DNA of 64,000 nucleotides from Thermosipho sp. (in: thermotogales) (GTDB taxonomy: Bacteria; Thermotogota; Thermotogae; Thermotogales; Fervidobacteriaceae). The stretch is taken from NCBI GenBank assembly GCA_017656345.1, contig JACDNZ010000007.1, forward strand, positions 1 to 64,000, written 5' to 3'. The notes below the pieces were generated by a model. It ran no database searches. It saw only the letters and a program-made list of their open reading frames with translations, and was not told where the DNA came from. The position numbers and the translations under genes are program-made. This document shows positions 1 to 8,856 of this stretch, piece by piece. Position 1 is the first letter of the stretch. Every line of letters begins with the position of its first letter.

Positions 1-48
1 CCACCGGTGTGACAGACCGGCGTGATAACCAGGCTTCACCACGTCCCC
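1..48 (-). tRNA. tRNA-Asp (GUC), 3' part cut off by window edge
   Basis: The complement reads GGGGACG at the 5' end (position 48), then a D-arm and an anticodon stem CCGGT/ACCGG around the loop CTGTCAC, which places GTC at the anticodon. This gives tRNA-Asp. The variable loop, T-arm and acceptor 3' strand lie before base 1, so the gene is partial. It is downstream of and co-oriented with the transporter at 144-851 but has its own promoter candidate. Confidence 0.9.
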
Positions 49-85
49 GACTCTCTTAATCTCCTCATGTCAGAGACCAATATAT

Positions 86-114
86 ATTGTGCCATAAACT
101 GCTTAAATTGTCAA
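86..114 (-). promoter_or_regulatory. promoter candidate for tRNA-Asp
   Basis: On the minus strand a perfect -35 TTGACA (109-114) is followed after 17 bp by CACAAT (86-91), a 4/6 match to the -10, preceded by TGG as an extended -10. The start would fall near base 79, leaving about 30 nt of pre-tRNA leader. The -10 is weak, so this is only probable. Confidence 0.45.
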
Positions 115-143
115 TACTTTTATTGTTTACAGTTTTTGTAAAA

Positions 144-851
144 TTATTTATCTGTGCTTACTAATTCGTTAATCTTTCCTTTATCATGCATAATCTTTGC
201 TAAATACAAGAATGGTGTATCTGCAGCAGCAACAATCCATTTAAATATATAAGTTGTCCATAGTATACTCCAAAAAACTTTTATTTCAAAAACACCCCAA
301 AAAGCAATAAAACAGAACACCACACTATCTATTAATTGAGAAACCATAGTTGAAAAATTGTTTCTCATCCACAAAAATTTAAATTGTGGAAATTTATTTT
401 TCCAAAAATGATAAGCCCAAATATCATGTAATTGTGACAACCAATAAGCTATCAATGATGCTAAAACAATTCTTGGCATGAAAGAGAAAATCGTCTTTAA
501 AGCATCCTGTGAAAAGTCTGAAATATCTGGTTTAAACATTATTGCAAGTTGCATCAAAATTGTCATAGTGATTAAGCTCATAAAACCAACAATTACAGCT
601 TTTCTTGCTTCTTTCTTTCCATAGTTTTCAGAAAGAATATCAGTTACAAGAAATGTAGTTCCGTATACAATATTCCCAAGAGTAGCCACAAATCCAAAAA
701 GTTCCACTGTCTTTACTACTTGAATATTTGCAATAATCGCTGCCATAGCCACCCAAATATAAAGTCCTGTTCTACCTAGATATCTGTAAAAAATTAAAAT
801 TCCGACAAAGTTTACTATCATCAAAACTAACCACAAAACTTCATTTGCCAA
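144..851 (-). CDS. queuosine precursor transporter (YhhQ/DUF165 family)
   Basis: This integral membrane protein of about 235 residues has six or more hydrophobic segments and matches the YhhQ/VUT family, which imports queuosine precursors such as preQ0/preQ1. Supporting motifs are NIVYGTTFLVTDILSENYG after the second helix and DTPFLY in the last. The open frame can be extended to a GTG at 860, but that codon overlaps the GGAGGTG Shine-Dalgarno; the TTG at 851 lies 6 nt after it and is the better start. The gene sits about 20 bp behind an intrinsic terminator that closes the clpC-radA-degV operon, with little room for a promoter, so it may depend on read-through. queA elsewhere in the window fits the same pathway. 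Substrate is inferred from the family. Confidence 0.88.
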   Translation of the reverse strand: MANEVLWLVLMIVNFVGILIFYRYLGRTGLYIWVAMAAIIANIQVVKTVELFGFVATLGNIVYGTTFLVTDILSENYGKKEARKAVIVGFMSLITMTILMQLAIMFKPDISDFSQDALKTIFSFMPRIVLASLIAYWLSQLHDIWAYHFWKNKFPQFKFLWMRNNFSTMVSQLIDSVVFCFIAFWGVFEIKVFWSILWTTYIFKWIVAAADTPFLYLAKIMHDKGKINELVSTDK

Positions 852-880
852 ATCGCCCACCTCCGTTGATTAGTTTGATT

Positions 881-913
881 AAAAAAGATACTGCTGAGCG
901 CAGTATCTTTTTA
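881..913 (-). terminator. intrinsic terminator after degV, upstream of the queuosine-precursor transporter
   Basis: AAAGATACTGC and GCAGTATCTTT form an 11-bp stem around a 5-nt loop, with T-runs on both strands. On the minus strand it ends the degV transcript and leaves about 20 nt before the next ribosome binding site. Confidence 0.85.
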
Positions 914-932
914 TTTCGTTTGTTTATTATTT

Positions 933-1802
933 TCAATCTAGTATCTCCACACCAAACCCCGCCATTTTAAGGCCTACATGTGTTGAAATAACTTTTCCAG
1001 TATTTGCGTATTCAAAATACTCTACATTGTATCTTTCTTTTATCATTTTTAACATCTCATCTATATCTTCCTTTGCATTACAATGTACACCAATTAAACC
1101 AATTTTTTGCCCAATTTTGATTCCTTCCTCTTCCATTTTTCTTAAAATCATTTGATATGCTTTTTTTGCACCCCTTACCTTATCAAATGGGATCATTTCT
1201 CCGTTTTCATTTATAAAAATCCCAACTTTCAGTTTTAACAAATTACCCATAAAACCTTGTATTTTATTTATTCTTCCGCCTTTAACTAAAAAATTAAAAT
1301 CTGAAACAAAGAAAATTGCATGGAATTTTTTGTTTTTTCTCATTTCCAGAATTTTTTCAGATACTTCATCAAGTGAAAGGCCCTTATTTAACAACTCTCG
1401 TGCATATCTTGCTATAAGTGGAATAGAGGAAGATGCCATTTTCGTGTCAATAACCTTTACAGGAATATCAACTTCTGACGCTGCCAATAAAGCAGAATTT
1501 GACGTACCTGACATTTGGGAAGAAATTGTCAAAACTAAAATGTTATCATATCCTTCTTCCTTCGCCTTCAAATAAGCTTCTTGAAATTGTTTCACAGAAG
1601 GTTGTGAAGTTTTAGGAATTGCCTCAGAATTTTCCAGTTTTTTGTAAAATACCATCAATTCCTTTTCATCTCTTGTATCATCTGGCTCACTATCTCCATT
1701 TGGCCAAATAATATGTAATGGAACCAATTCAATATCAAATTTCTCAAGCCAGCTTCTTGGAATGTCAGAAGTACTATCCAATATAATTTTTGTCTTTTCC
1801 AT
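933..1802 (-). CDS. DegV family fatty-acid-binding protein
   Basis: The protein of about 289 residues opens with the family signature DSTSDIP and keeps the two-domain DegV architecture, including the TSQPS segment, TISSQMSGT and the C-terminal HVGLKMAGFG loop. DegV/FakB proteins bind a single fatty acid and in Firmicutes present it to the kinase FakA; no FakA is in this window. An upstream in-frame TTG at 1817 exists, but the GGGAGG Shine-Dalgarno lies 7 nt before the ATG at 1802, so that start is chosen. It follows radA closely and is the last gene before a terminator. Confidence 0.9.
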   Translation of the reverse strand: MEKTKIILDSTSDIPRSWLEKFDIELVPLHIIWPNGDSEPDDTRDEKELMVFYKKLENSEAIPKTSQPSVKQFQEAYLKAKEEGYDNILVLTISSQMSGTSNSALLAASEVDIPVKVIDTKMASSSIPLIARYARELLNKGLSLDEVSEKILEMRKNKKFHAIFFVSDFNFLVKGGRINKIQGFMGNLLKLKVGIFINENGEMIPFDKVRGAKKAYQMILRKMEEEGIKIGQKIGLIGVHCNAKEDIDEMLKMIKERYNVEYFEYANTGKVISTHVGLKMAGFGVEILD

Positions 1803-1819
1803 TCTCATCCCTCCCAATT

Positions 1820-3139
1820 CTAATCCTCTACAAAATATTTATATAAATCTCTTAAATTCCTAATTTTAATTATCCCTTCACCATTAACTTCATCATATGG
1901 TACTATAAATCTTTTGTAACCAGCTTTTCTTGCATTATCAATTCTTTTTTTCAAATTATGTACCTTCCTAACACTTCCGTCAAGCCCTACTTCACCTATT
2001 ATAACAGTTTTTCCTAAAAATTTATTAAATAACGACGATAAAACTGAAGAGGCAATAGCAAGGTCACATGCAGGATCTGTTATTTTCAATCCACCGGAAA
2101 CATTAACATAGATATCGTGCGAATCTATTGGCAAATTTAAATGCTTAGAAATAACTGCAGCGATGATTATTATTTTTCTAACATCAATACCATGACTTAT
2201 TCTCCTTGCAGTAGCCATTTTATCTCTTGAAACAAGACTTTGTACCTGAACAAGAATGGGTCTCGTACCTTCAAATAGAGAAGTTACAACATTGCCTGGC
2301 ATATTACTTTCTTCTATAAAAATCTTATCTTTCAATTCTTTTAAACCATCATTCTGCATCTGAAAAATTGCAATTTCACCACTTGGCCCAAATCTATTTT
2401 TTAAAACTCTCAATATTCTTAAATCAGTAGACTTTTCACCCTCAAAATATATTACCGTATCCACAATATGCTCAACAAGTTTCGGACCTGCTATATTTCC
2501 TTCCTTATTAACATGAGCAATTAACAATATAGGAACATTATTTTCCTTGGAAAATTTTCTAATCTTCTCTACAACTGTCCTTATTTGTAAAACACCACCA
2601 ACTACTCCTTCTACAGAATTAGAATATATAGTTTGAATTGAATCAAGTATAACCAAAACTGGCTTTTGCTTCTTTATTGCTAAAATTAAACTCTCAATCT
2701 CATTTTTCGTTGTGATGTAAATACTGTTTTCATTTAATCCCAATCTTTTTGCTCTTAAACCAATCTGTGAAACACTTTCTTCACCACTTACATATAAAAC
2801 ATTTCCATGAACAGAAAACTTTTCTGCCAATTGTAATGCTAAAGTGCTCTTTCCTACTCCTGGTTCTCCCCCAAGAAGAATTACCTGGCCAGGTACCACT
2901 CCTCCGCCAAGTAAATTATCTATTTCTTCTGAATAAGTTGAAAAACGTAAATTTTCCTCAATTTGCGATGCTTCCTTAAGCAAAAAAACATATGGGCGAT
3001 CATCGCCCATATTATTTATTTCCTCAAGTTTTAACTCTCTTGCGGTATTCCATTCAGCACATACTGGACATTTTCCAAACCACTTTGGTGATTCGTATCC
3101 ACAATTATCACAAACATATAAAGTTTTTTTCTTACTCAT
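1820..3139 (-). CDS. radA: DNA repair protein RadA (Sms)
   Basis: The 439-residue protein has the full RadA layout. A four-cysteine zinc finger uses C10, C13, C24 and C27; a RecA-like ATPase follows with Walker A GEPGVGKST near residue 91; then comes the RadA-specific KNRFG motif and a C-terminal Lon-protease-like domain. RadA is a branch-migration helicase acting on recombination intermediates. The start overlaps the last 8 bases of clpC, so the two are translationally linked. The clpC-radA pairing is familiar from Firmicutes clpC operons, although ctsR and mcsAB are absent here. Confidence 0.96.
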   Translation of the reverse strand: MSKKKTLYVCDNCGYESPKWFGKCPVCAEWNTARELKLEEINNMGDDRPYVFLLKEASQIEENLRFSTYSEEIDNLLGGGVVPGQVILLGGEPGVGKSTLALQLAEKFSVHGNVLYVSGEESVSQIGLRAKRLGLNENSIYITTKNEIESLILAIKKQKPVLVILDSIQTIYSNSVEGVVGGVLQIRTVVEKIRKFSKENNVPILLIAHVNKEGNIAGPKLVEHIVDTVIYFEGEKSTDLRILRVLKNRFGPSGEIAIFQMQNDGLKELKDKIFIEESNMPGNVVTSLFEGTRPILVQVQSLVSRDKMATARRISHGIDVRKIIIIAAVISKHLNLPIDSHDIYVNVSGGLKITDPACDLAIASSVLSSLFNKFLGKTVIIGEVGLDGSVRKVHNLKKRIDNARKAGYKRFIVPYDEVNGEGIIKIRNLRDLYKYFVED

Positions 3140-5585
3140 GCTTAACCTTTACCCCATTTTTCTTCTTTTTTCTAAAAATTATTTTTCCGTTAGAATAATT
3201 ACATACTATTGTATCTCCAGCACTAAATTTGCCTCTCAATAATTCTTCAGATAATGGATCTTCTATATATTTCTGAATTGTCCTTTTGAGCGGTCTAGCA
3301 CCAAATGAAGGATCAAAGCCTTCTTGAACAAGAAAACTTTTTGCAGCTTTTGTAAGTTCAAGTTTTATACCTTTCTCAGCAAGTCTTGCTCTTATATCTC
3401 TCAAAAGAATCTCAATTATTTGTTTAATATGCTCTTCATTCAGCTTATGGAAAACAACAACTTCGTCAATTCTATTTAAAAATTCTGGTCTAAATGTTTT
3501 CTTAACTTCTTCTAAAACTTTTTCCTTCATTTCCTTAAAATCTACTTCTTCAGAAGCATTTTCAATAAACCCTAATGACTTTTTACCAGTTACAATTTGT
3601 GCACCACCAATATTGCTAGTCATTATTATTATTGTATTTCTAAAATCAACTACATGACCTTGTGAATCCGTTAATCTTCCATCATCCATTATTTGTAATA
3701 ACAAATTAAATACATCTGGATGCGCCTTTTCAATTTCATCAAACAATATAACTGAAAATGGTCTTCTTCTAACTTTTTCTGTTAATGTTCCTCCCTCTTC
3801 ATATCCAACATATCCTGGAGGAGCTCCAATTAACCTTGAAACAGAAAATTTTTCCATATATTCACTCATATCAAATCTCACTAAAGCTTTTTCATCACCA
3901 AATAAATATTCTGCTAAAGTTTTTGCTAATTCAGTCTTACCAACACCAGTTGGGCCTAAAAATAAGAAAACACCAACAGGTCTTTTTGGATCTTTTAATC
4001 CGCTTCTAGCTCTTCTAATTGATCTTGCAATTGCTTTTACAGCCTCATCCTGGCCTACAACTCTATTATGTAATGCTTTTTCCAGTTTTAACAGTTTTTC
4101 ACTTTCGCCTTCCTCAAGTTTTTTCAAAGGAATTCCTGTCCAATTTGAAACTACCTCTTCTATTTCTGGAACATCAACAATAATAACACTCGATTCAACT
4201 TCATTTCTCCATTCATTGTACCTTTTATTATATTCAGCTTTCATACGATTTTCCTTTTCTTTTAACATTGCTGCTTTTTCATAATTTTGACTTGCAACTG
4301 CTAATTCTTTTTCAATTCTAATATTTTCAATTTCCATCTTAAAAAGTTGCAAGTCTGATGGCATTACAAATGCTTTTAATCTTGAACGAGCACCAGCTTC
4401 ATCTATAACATCAATTGCTTTATCAGGTAAGAAATGGTCAGTAATGTATCTCTGAGATAAATAAACAGCTGCTTCTAAAGCCTTTTCTGTATATTTAACC
4501 TTATGATGTGCTTCATATTTATGTTTTAAACCCCTTAAAATATCCAAGGTCATTTCTGTTGTAGGTTCCTGAACATAAATTTTTTGAAATCTTCTCTCCA
4601 ATGCCGCATCTTTTTCAATATATTGTCTGTACTCATCAGGTGTGGTTGAACCTATACACTTAATTTCTCCCCTTGCAAGTGATGGTTTTAATATATTTGC
4701 TGCGTCAACTGCACCTTCTGCAGAACCTGCTCCAACAATCATATGTATTTCATCTATAAATAGAATTATATTTTTTTCCTTCCTTAATATCTGTAAAAGC
4801 TTTTTCATTCTTTTTTCAAATTCTCCTCTATACTTTGTGCCTGCAACCAATGCAGCAACATCCAATGAAAAAATTGTTTTTCCTTTTAAAGGTTCTGGAA
4901 CTTCACCAGCTACAATTTTTTGTGCAAGTCCTTCAACTATTGCAGATTTACCAACCCCCGGATCACCAATCAATACCGGATTATTTTTCTTCCTTCTAAC
5001 CAGTACCTGCATCAATCTTTCAATTTCAGCTTCTCTTCCAATAACCGGGTCAAGCTCTCCTTTTAACGCTAATTCTGTAAGATTAATTCCAAAACCTTCC
5101 AATTGCCTTGTCCGCGTAGCAATTTCACTATCAAAATTATCATACACTCCTTCTTCGGGCATCGTTCCCGCCAACTCCTTTCTTAGTTGTTGCAAATCTA
5201 CACCAATCTTCTTTAATATATGTACTGCTATTCCTTCACCTTCTCTAAGTATACCCAAAAGCAAATGTTCAGGTTCGATCTTTTCCTCACCTAAACTTTT
5301 TGCTTCTTCATAAGCAAGTTCTGTCACCCTTTTCGCTCTTGGAGTCATTTGTGGTGACATTATAAAACCTCTCATTCCCATGCCTACAATGGAAATTATC
5401 TCATTTCTAATTCTGGAATAATTTATTCCATGATTTTCTAGAATTGCTTTCAAACTACTATCTTTAAGTTTTAAAATTGCTAAAAGTATATGCTCGGTTC
5501 CCACATAAGAATGGCCTAATTCTTTTGCTTCTTCCTGAGCATTAACAAAAACCTCTGCGGACCTCTCAGAAAATTTATCAAACAT
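3132..5585 (-). CDS. clpC: ATP-dependent Clp protease ATP-binding subunit ClpC
   Basis: This 817-residue Hsp100 unfoldase carries two N-terminal Clp repeats (about 1-145). AAA+ domain 1 has Walker A GDPGVGKS, a UvrB/UvrC-type linker (EKAAMLKEKENRMKAEYN) lies in the middle, and AAA+ domain 2 has GPTGVGKT. The linker and length identify ClpC rather than ClpB, whose middle domain is much longer. ClpC hexamers unfold substrates for ClpP. It is the first gene of the clpC-radA-degV operon and has a near-consensus promoter directly upstream; no CtsR-type operator was seen. Confidence 0.95.
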   Translation of the reverse strand: MFDKFSERSAEVFVNAQEEAKELGHSYVGTEHILLAILKLKDSSLKAILENHGINYSRIRNEIISIVGMGMRGFIMSPQMTPRAKRVTELAYEEAKSLGEEKIEPEHLLLGILREGEGIAVHILKKIGVDLQQLRKELAGTMPEEGVYDNFDSEIATRTRQLEGFGINLTELALKGELDPVIGREAEIERLMQVLVRRKKNNPVLIGDPGVGKSAIVEGLAQKIVAGEVPEPLKGKTIFSLDVAALVAGTKYRGEFEKRMKKLLQILRKEKNIILFIDEIHMIVGAGSAEGAVDAANILKPSLARGEIKCIGSTTPDEYRQYIEKDAALERRFQKIYVQEPTTEMTLDILRGLKHKYEAHHKVKYTEKALEAAVYLSQRYITDHFLPDKAIDVIDEAGARSRLKAFVMPSDLQLFKMEIENIRIEKELAVASQNYEKAAMLKEKENRMKAEYNKRYNEWRNEVESSVIIVDVPEIEEVVSNWTGIPLKKLEEGESEKLLKLEKALHNRVVGQDEAVKAIARSIRRARSGLKDPKRPVGVFLFLGPTGVGKTELAKTLAEYLFGDEKALVRFDMSEYMEKFSVSRLIGAPPGYVGYEEGGTLTEKVRRRPFSVILFDEIEKAHPDVFNLLLQIMDDGRLTDSQGHVVDFRNTIIIMTSNIGGAQIVTGKKSLGFIENASEEVDFKEMKEKVLEEVKKTFRPEFLNRIDEVVVFHKLNEEHIKQIIEILLRDIRARLAEKGIKLELTKAAKSFLVQEGFDPSFGARPLKRTIQKYIEDPLSEELLRGKFSAGDTIVCNYSNGKIIFRKKKKNGVKVKHE

Positions 5586-5625
5586 TATTTCACCGCCCTT
5601 TCTGTCCGCTGCTCAGTCTATATCT

Positions 5626-5654
5626 ATTATACCTTATATATCTAAAAATATCAA
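5626..5654 (-). promoter_or_regulatory. clpC operon promoter
   Basis: On the minus strand -35 TTGATA (5649-5654) and a perfect -10 TATAAT (5626-5631) are separated by exactly 17 bp. The expected start is near 5619, about 33 nt before the clpC ATG. The promoter lies just past the stop codon of the upstream PHP-domain gene. Confidence 0.8.
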
Positions 5655-5656
5655 TT

Positions 5657-7936
5657 TTAATTAATTTGAAAAATCTTTTTAATGAATTCCTTGTTATATT
5701 CAAAATCATAATCTGAAAAAATCGACTTTCCTAAAATTATTACTTCACCATTACCTACTTTTACTTTTACAGCCAAAATTACTTTATCAACTGGTAAAGC
5801 ATCATTATTACCATCTCTGTCTTCTGTATCTGCAGTATTTGATTCAAGTAATATCTCTGCATTTTCATCTTCAACAACCAATGAACAAGGACTATAAAAC
5901 CTCACATTGTTAACAAGAATTTTGTAGTATGCCCCATAATTATTGACATTATCTACAACTTGATCATCATTAAATCTTATCTTTACACCTAAATGTTCAA
6001 GAATTAAATTCATATCGTATGTATTCCCACCATTTGAATAATCACTTTTACTTGTTATAATCAATTTGCCGCCTTTTTTTACGAACTTGACAATATTTTC
6101 TAATTCCAGATTTGAATAATTCTTTCCATTCTGAATCACTAAAATATCACAATTTAAATCTTCCAAAACGTTTAAATACCTAACTTTTAGACCTCTAGAA
6201 ATTAGATATTGTTCCAACAGTTTTAATTTATCTCTTCTATAGTCATTACTGTGCCCTTCATCAATACATACAACATTAGTTTTCATAAATTCCGTTTCCA
6301 TTAATCCAAAATAACTTTTTATTTCTTCAACATTAATTATTTTCCCTTTAATTTTTTCAGAATAAATTTTAAAATACTTCTCGTCGCCTCCAGGGATTAT
6401 AACAATTTCTCCATTGAATTTGTTGAGTGCATCTAATTCTTGTGGAAATAAATCTTTTGAAAAATCAAATCCTCCACTTTTCGGAGTAGGAATTATTATA
6501 ATATCAATATTTTCAAATTCATTTAGCATTCTTTTGGAAAATAATACTGTATAACCTGCTTTTTCAAATAAGGGAACTAATGATTTTAAATAATCCAGAT
6601 GGTCGTTTTCGTGAAGAACATCTATTAATACTGTCTTTCCAATCTTTTTCTCTACAAAAATTTTATATGATTGCACAACTTTACCATTAATCAAAAACTT
6701 TATAGTATGAACCCCCTCAGACAAATTTGTTAATTCCACATTTTCTGCTTTTTTTTCATATGGAGAAAATAAAATAATTTGCTGTAATACTTCATTTTCA
6801 TTGTCAACAATTCTTAACTCCACTTTTGTAGCACTTTCAGTGACATTGTAAATATCAAAAAACACTTTTACATTGTCACCAGCTTGTAATTTCAACGGAT
6901 TTTGTCTGATATTGTTGATATAAACAGGTGATTCTATCTGAAACCATATTGGCGAAGTTACTATTTCATTTGAATCTATTTGCTGTGCATACACAAAATA
7001 CCACTCATATCCATCGGGAATTTCAACCAATATATCTGTCGAATAATTACTAACATTAGGATAATATTCAACTAATGTCCCTGATTGTGATACAATTGCA
7101 AAATAACGAAGAATATCTGTGTCTTGATATTCAAAATGAAGAACAACATTCTCAGGAGGATTATATACAATGTCACCCATAATATAATTTTTATACGAAA
7201 AATCAATTCTAACATTCTTATCCTCAGTACCAAAAGTATGTCTCTTCCATAAAGCACTCATAATGCTTTCATAAGCCAATTTATCAGAAATAATACCGGT
7301 TCTTCCTTCATTAGCACTCCCCCAATTGGGTTTATGGTTATCTTGCCCCACCGTTGCACCCAAGTGCCATCCTTTATTCAAGGCTAAAATATAATTACCA
7401 TACATTTCTGAATTAATAACATCACTTAATGCCCAATTACCATTCCCTACTTCAATTAGATTCATATATAAATCAGCTTCTGGATAATAAATAAAATCAT
7501 TAAACGTTCCAAACATATTAATTGGATGATTAAATTGCCCAAGTTTTTTATGGGCAATAAGCCACTTATACAAACCTTCTACTGATCCATCAATGTTTCT
7601 ACTGATCCACTCTACCGATTCATACACATTTATATGGCCTATTCCTGCAGTCCACTCGAAACCTTGCAAAGCAACAAATTGACCTGGAACAGTAAATCTT
7701 TCAGCCGCTTGCTTAGTCAAATAAGCTTTTTCTTTCCCATTTATAAGCTGCGTAAAATAGTAGGCATGATCTGTTATTGCCTGAACATCAACATAATTTT
7801 TTGCATAATTATAAGCATCTTCGGGATACAAACTCCCATCAGAATAAGAAGTATGAGCATGTAAATTCCCATAATATATATTTGAAAAAATTGGAACTGA
7901 TATTAAAACAAGTAAAACTAAAAGCAGTTTTTTCAT
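5657..7936 (-). CDS. secreted PHP-domain metallohydrolase (CehA/McbA-like) with long C-terminal region
   Basis: The 759-residue protein begins with a signal peptide (MKK, about 14 hydrophobic residues, then a likely cleavage near FSN). The PHP domain follows immediately: NLHAHTSYSDG supplies the first histidines, AITDHAYYF the next ligands, and GFEWTAG, FNHP and GQDNHKPNWG later ones. This resembles CehA/McbA-type hydrolases, so a metal-dependent phosphoester or carbamate/ester hydrolase is plausible. From about residue 330 there is a beta-rich region and then an alpha/beta region with two segments that look like glutamine-amidotransferase-type Rossmann folds (near 430-520 and 560-640). It stands alone with its own promoter. 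The substrate is unknown. Confidence 0.75.
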   Translation of the reverse strand: MKKLLLVLLVLISVPIFSNIYYGNLHAHTSYSDGSLYPEDAYNYAKNYVDVQAITDHAYYFTQLINGKEKAYLTKQAAERFTVPGQFVALQGFEWTAGIGHINVYESVEWISRNIDGSVEGLYKWLIAHKKLGQFNHPINMFGTFNDFIYYPEADLYMNLIEVGNGNWALSDVINSEMYGNYILALNKGWHLGATVGQDNHKPNWGSANEGRTGIISDKLAYESIMSALWKRHTFGTEDKNVRIDFSYKNYIMGDIVYNPPENVVLHFEYQDTDILRYFAIVSQSGTLVEYYPNVSNYSTDILVEIPDGYEWYFVYAQQIDSNEIVTSPIWFQIESPVYINNIRQNPLKLQAGDNVKVFFDIYNVTESATKVELRIVDNENEVLQQIILFSPYEKKAENVELTNLSEGVHTIKFLINGKVVQSYKIFVEKKIGKTVLIDVLHENDHLDYLKSLVPLFEKAGYTVLFSKRMLNEFENIDIIIIPTPKSGGFDFSKDLFPQELDALNKFNGEIVIIPGGDEKYFKIYSEKIKGKIINVEEIKSYFGLMETEFMKTNVVCIDEGHSNDYRRDKLKLLEQYLISRGLKVRYLNVLEDLNCDILVIQNGKNYSNLELENIVKFVKKGGKLIITSKSDYSNGGNTYDMNLILEHLGVKIRFNDDQVVDNVNNYGAYYKILVNNVRFYSPCSLVVEDENAEILLESNTADTEDRDGNNDALPVDKVILAVKVKVGNGEVIILGKSIFSDYDFEYNKEFIKKIFQIN

Positions 7937-7967
7937 GCTAACCCTCCTTAATGCATCGACTAGAACA

Positions 7968-7996
7968 ATTATACTATAAAATCACAATCAATATAA
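7968..7996 (-). promoter_or_regulatory. promoter candidate for the PHP-domain gene
   Basis: The minus strand has a perfect -10 TATAAT (7968-7973) and a poor -35 TTATAT 17 bp upstream. It is followed by a strong AAGGAGGG ribosome site 7 nt from the ATG. Confidence 0.5.
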
Positions 7997-8004
7997 AAGT
8001 TTTA

Positions 8005-8013
8005 TGTTAAAAT
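8005..8013 (+). promoter_or_regulatory. extended -10 candidate for the acylphosphatase operon
   Basis: TAAAAT at 8008-8013 is preceded by TG at 8005-8006 in extended -10 position. No good -35 is visible. The start codon at 8031 follows a GGGTGAT ribosome site. Confidence 0.4.
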
Positions 8014-8030
8014 AAAAATAGGGTGATAAT

Positions 8031-8300
8031 ATGAAATGGATCAAACTCAATGTTTTTGGAATCGTCCAAGGAGTTGGTTTTAGATATTACATAAAAACCA
8101 AAGCAAAAGCTTTTGGAATAAAAGGTTATGTAAAAAATGAACTTGATGGATCCGTCACAATCGTAGCCGGTGGTAATGAAGTTCAGCTAGAAGCACTAAA
8201 GGAATATATTAAAATAGGTAATGGTTACAGCCATGTAAAAGAAATTATAGAAACAGAAATATCACCCCAAAAATTTGATGACTTCTATATTCAATACTAA
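8031..8300 (+). CDS. acyP: acylphosphatase
   Basis: This 89-residue protein has normal acylphosphatase length and both signatures: the phosphate-binding loop GIVQGVGFRYY with the catalytic arginine, and GYVKNELDGSV with the catalytic asparagine. The enzyme hydrolyses the carboxyl-phosphate bond of acyl phosphates in the cytoplasm. It heads a short plus-strand run with the phosphoesterase and amidotransferase genes and diverges from the PHP-domain gene. Confidence 0.95.
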   Translation: MKWIKLNVFGIVQGVGFRYYIKTKAKAFGIKGYVKNELDGSVTIVAGGNEVQLEALKEYIKIGNGYSHVKEIIETEISPQKFDDFYIQY

Positions 8301-8370
8301 AATACTTCCAAAAAAATTAACTTTCAACAAACTTTAATATACATAAAAATAAAAAACTAGGGGTGAAAGT

Positions 8371-8847
8371 ATGTGGTTGATATTAAGTGATTCTCATGAT
8401 AATTTAACAAAAGCAAAAGAAATACAAAAAATTATTGAACAATACAACATACAAAAAATATTCCATTGTGGTGACTTTGTTGCTCCTTTTATACTTCCAT
8501 ATTTCTTAAATGACACTGCCGATTTTTACGGTGTTTATGGAAACAATGACGGTGAAAAACTTTTATTACATAAAAAGTCGAATGGAAGAATAAAGCCTGG
8601 CCCACTTGAAATCAATATAAACAAATACAAAATATTAATGATGCATGAACCTTTTGCACTTCATGCTGCAAAAAACAGTAAATTATACGATTTTATATTT
8701 TTCGGTCACACCCATGAACTAGTCACGGAACAATATGAAAATACTTTGGTTATTAATCCCGGTGAATCTTCTGGATGGTTAACAGGTAAATCTTCAATTG
8801 TGTTATTAAATCCAGAAAATAAGAAATTCGATGTTTTATATATTTGA
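8371..8847 (+). CDS. YfcE/MJ0936-type metallophosphoesterase
   Basis: The 158-residue protein shows the calcineurin-like motifs in order: DSHDN at the N-terminus, HCGD, the GNND metal/phosphate motif, MMHEP, and GHTHE near the C-terminus, followed by NPGE. Length and motif spacing fit the small YfcE/MJ0936 phosphodiesterases, which act on artificial phosphodiesters; the natural substrate is not established. An AGGGGTGAA ribosome site precedes the ATG. The next gene starts 9 bp after the stop. Confidence 0.92.
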   Translation: MWLILSDSHDNLTKAKEIQKIIEQYNIQKIFHCGDFVAPFILPYFLNDTADFYGVYGNNDGEKLLLHKKSNGRIKPGPLEININKYKILMMHEPFALHAAKNSKLYDFIFFGHTHELVTEQYENTLVINPGESSGWLTGKSSIVLLNPENKKFDVLYI

Positions 8848-8856
8848 GGGGATACC

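Noticed and set aside
4642-5313. Long plus-strand ORF (223 codons) inside clpC
   Set aside because: It lies antisense to the well-conserved clpC coding frame, is serine/proline-rich as typical for a shadow frame and has no ribosome site.
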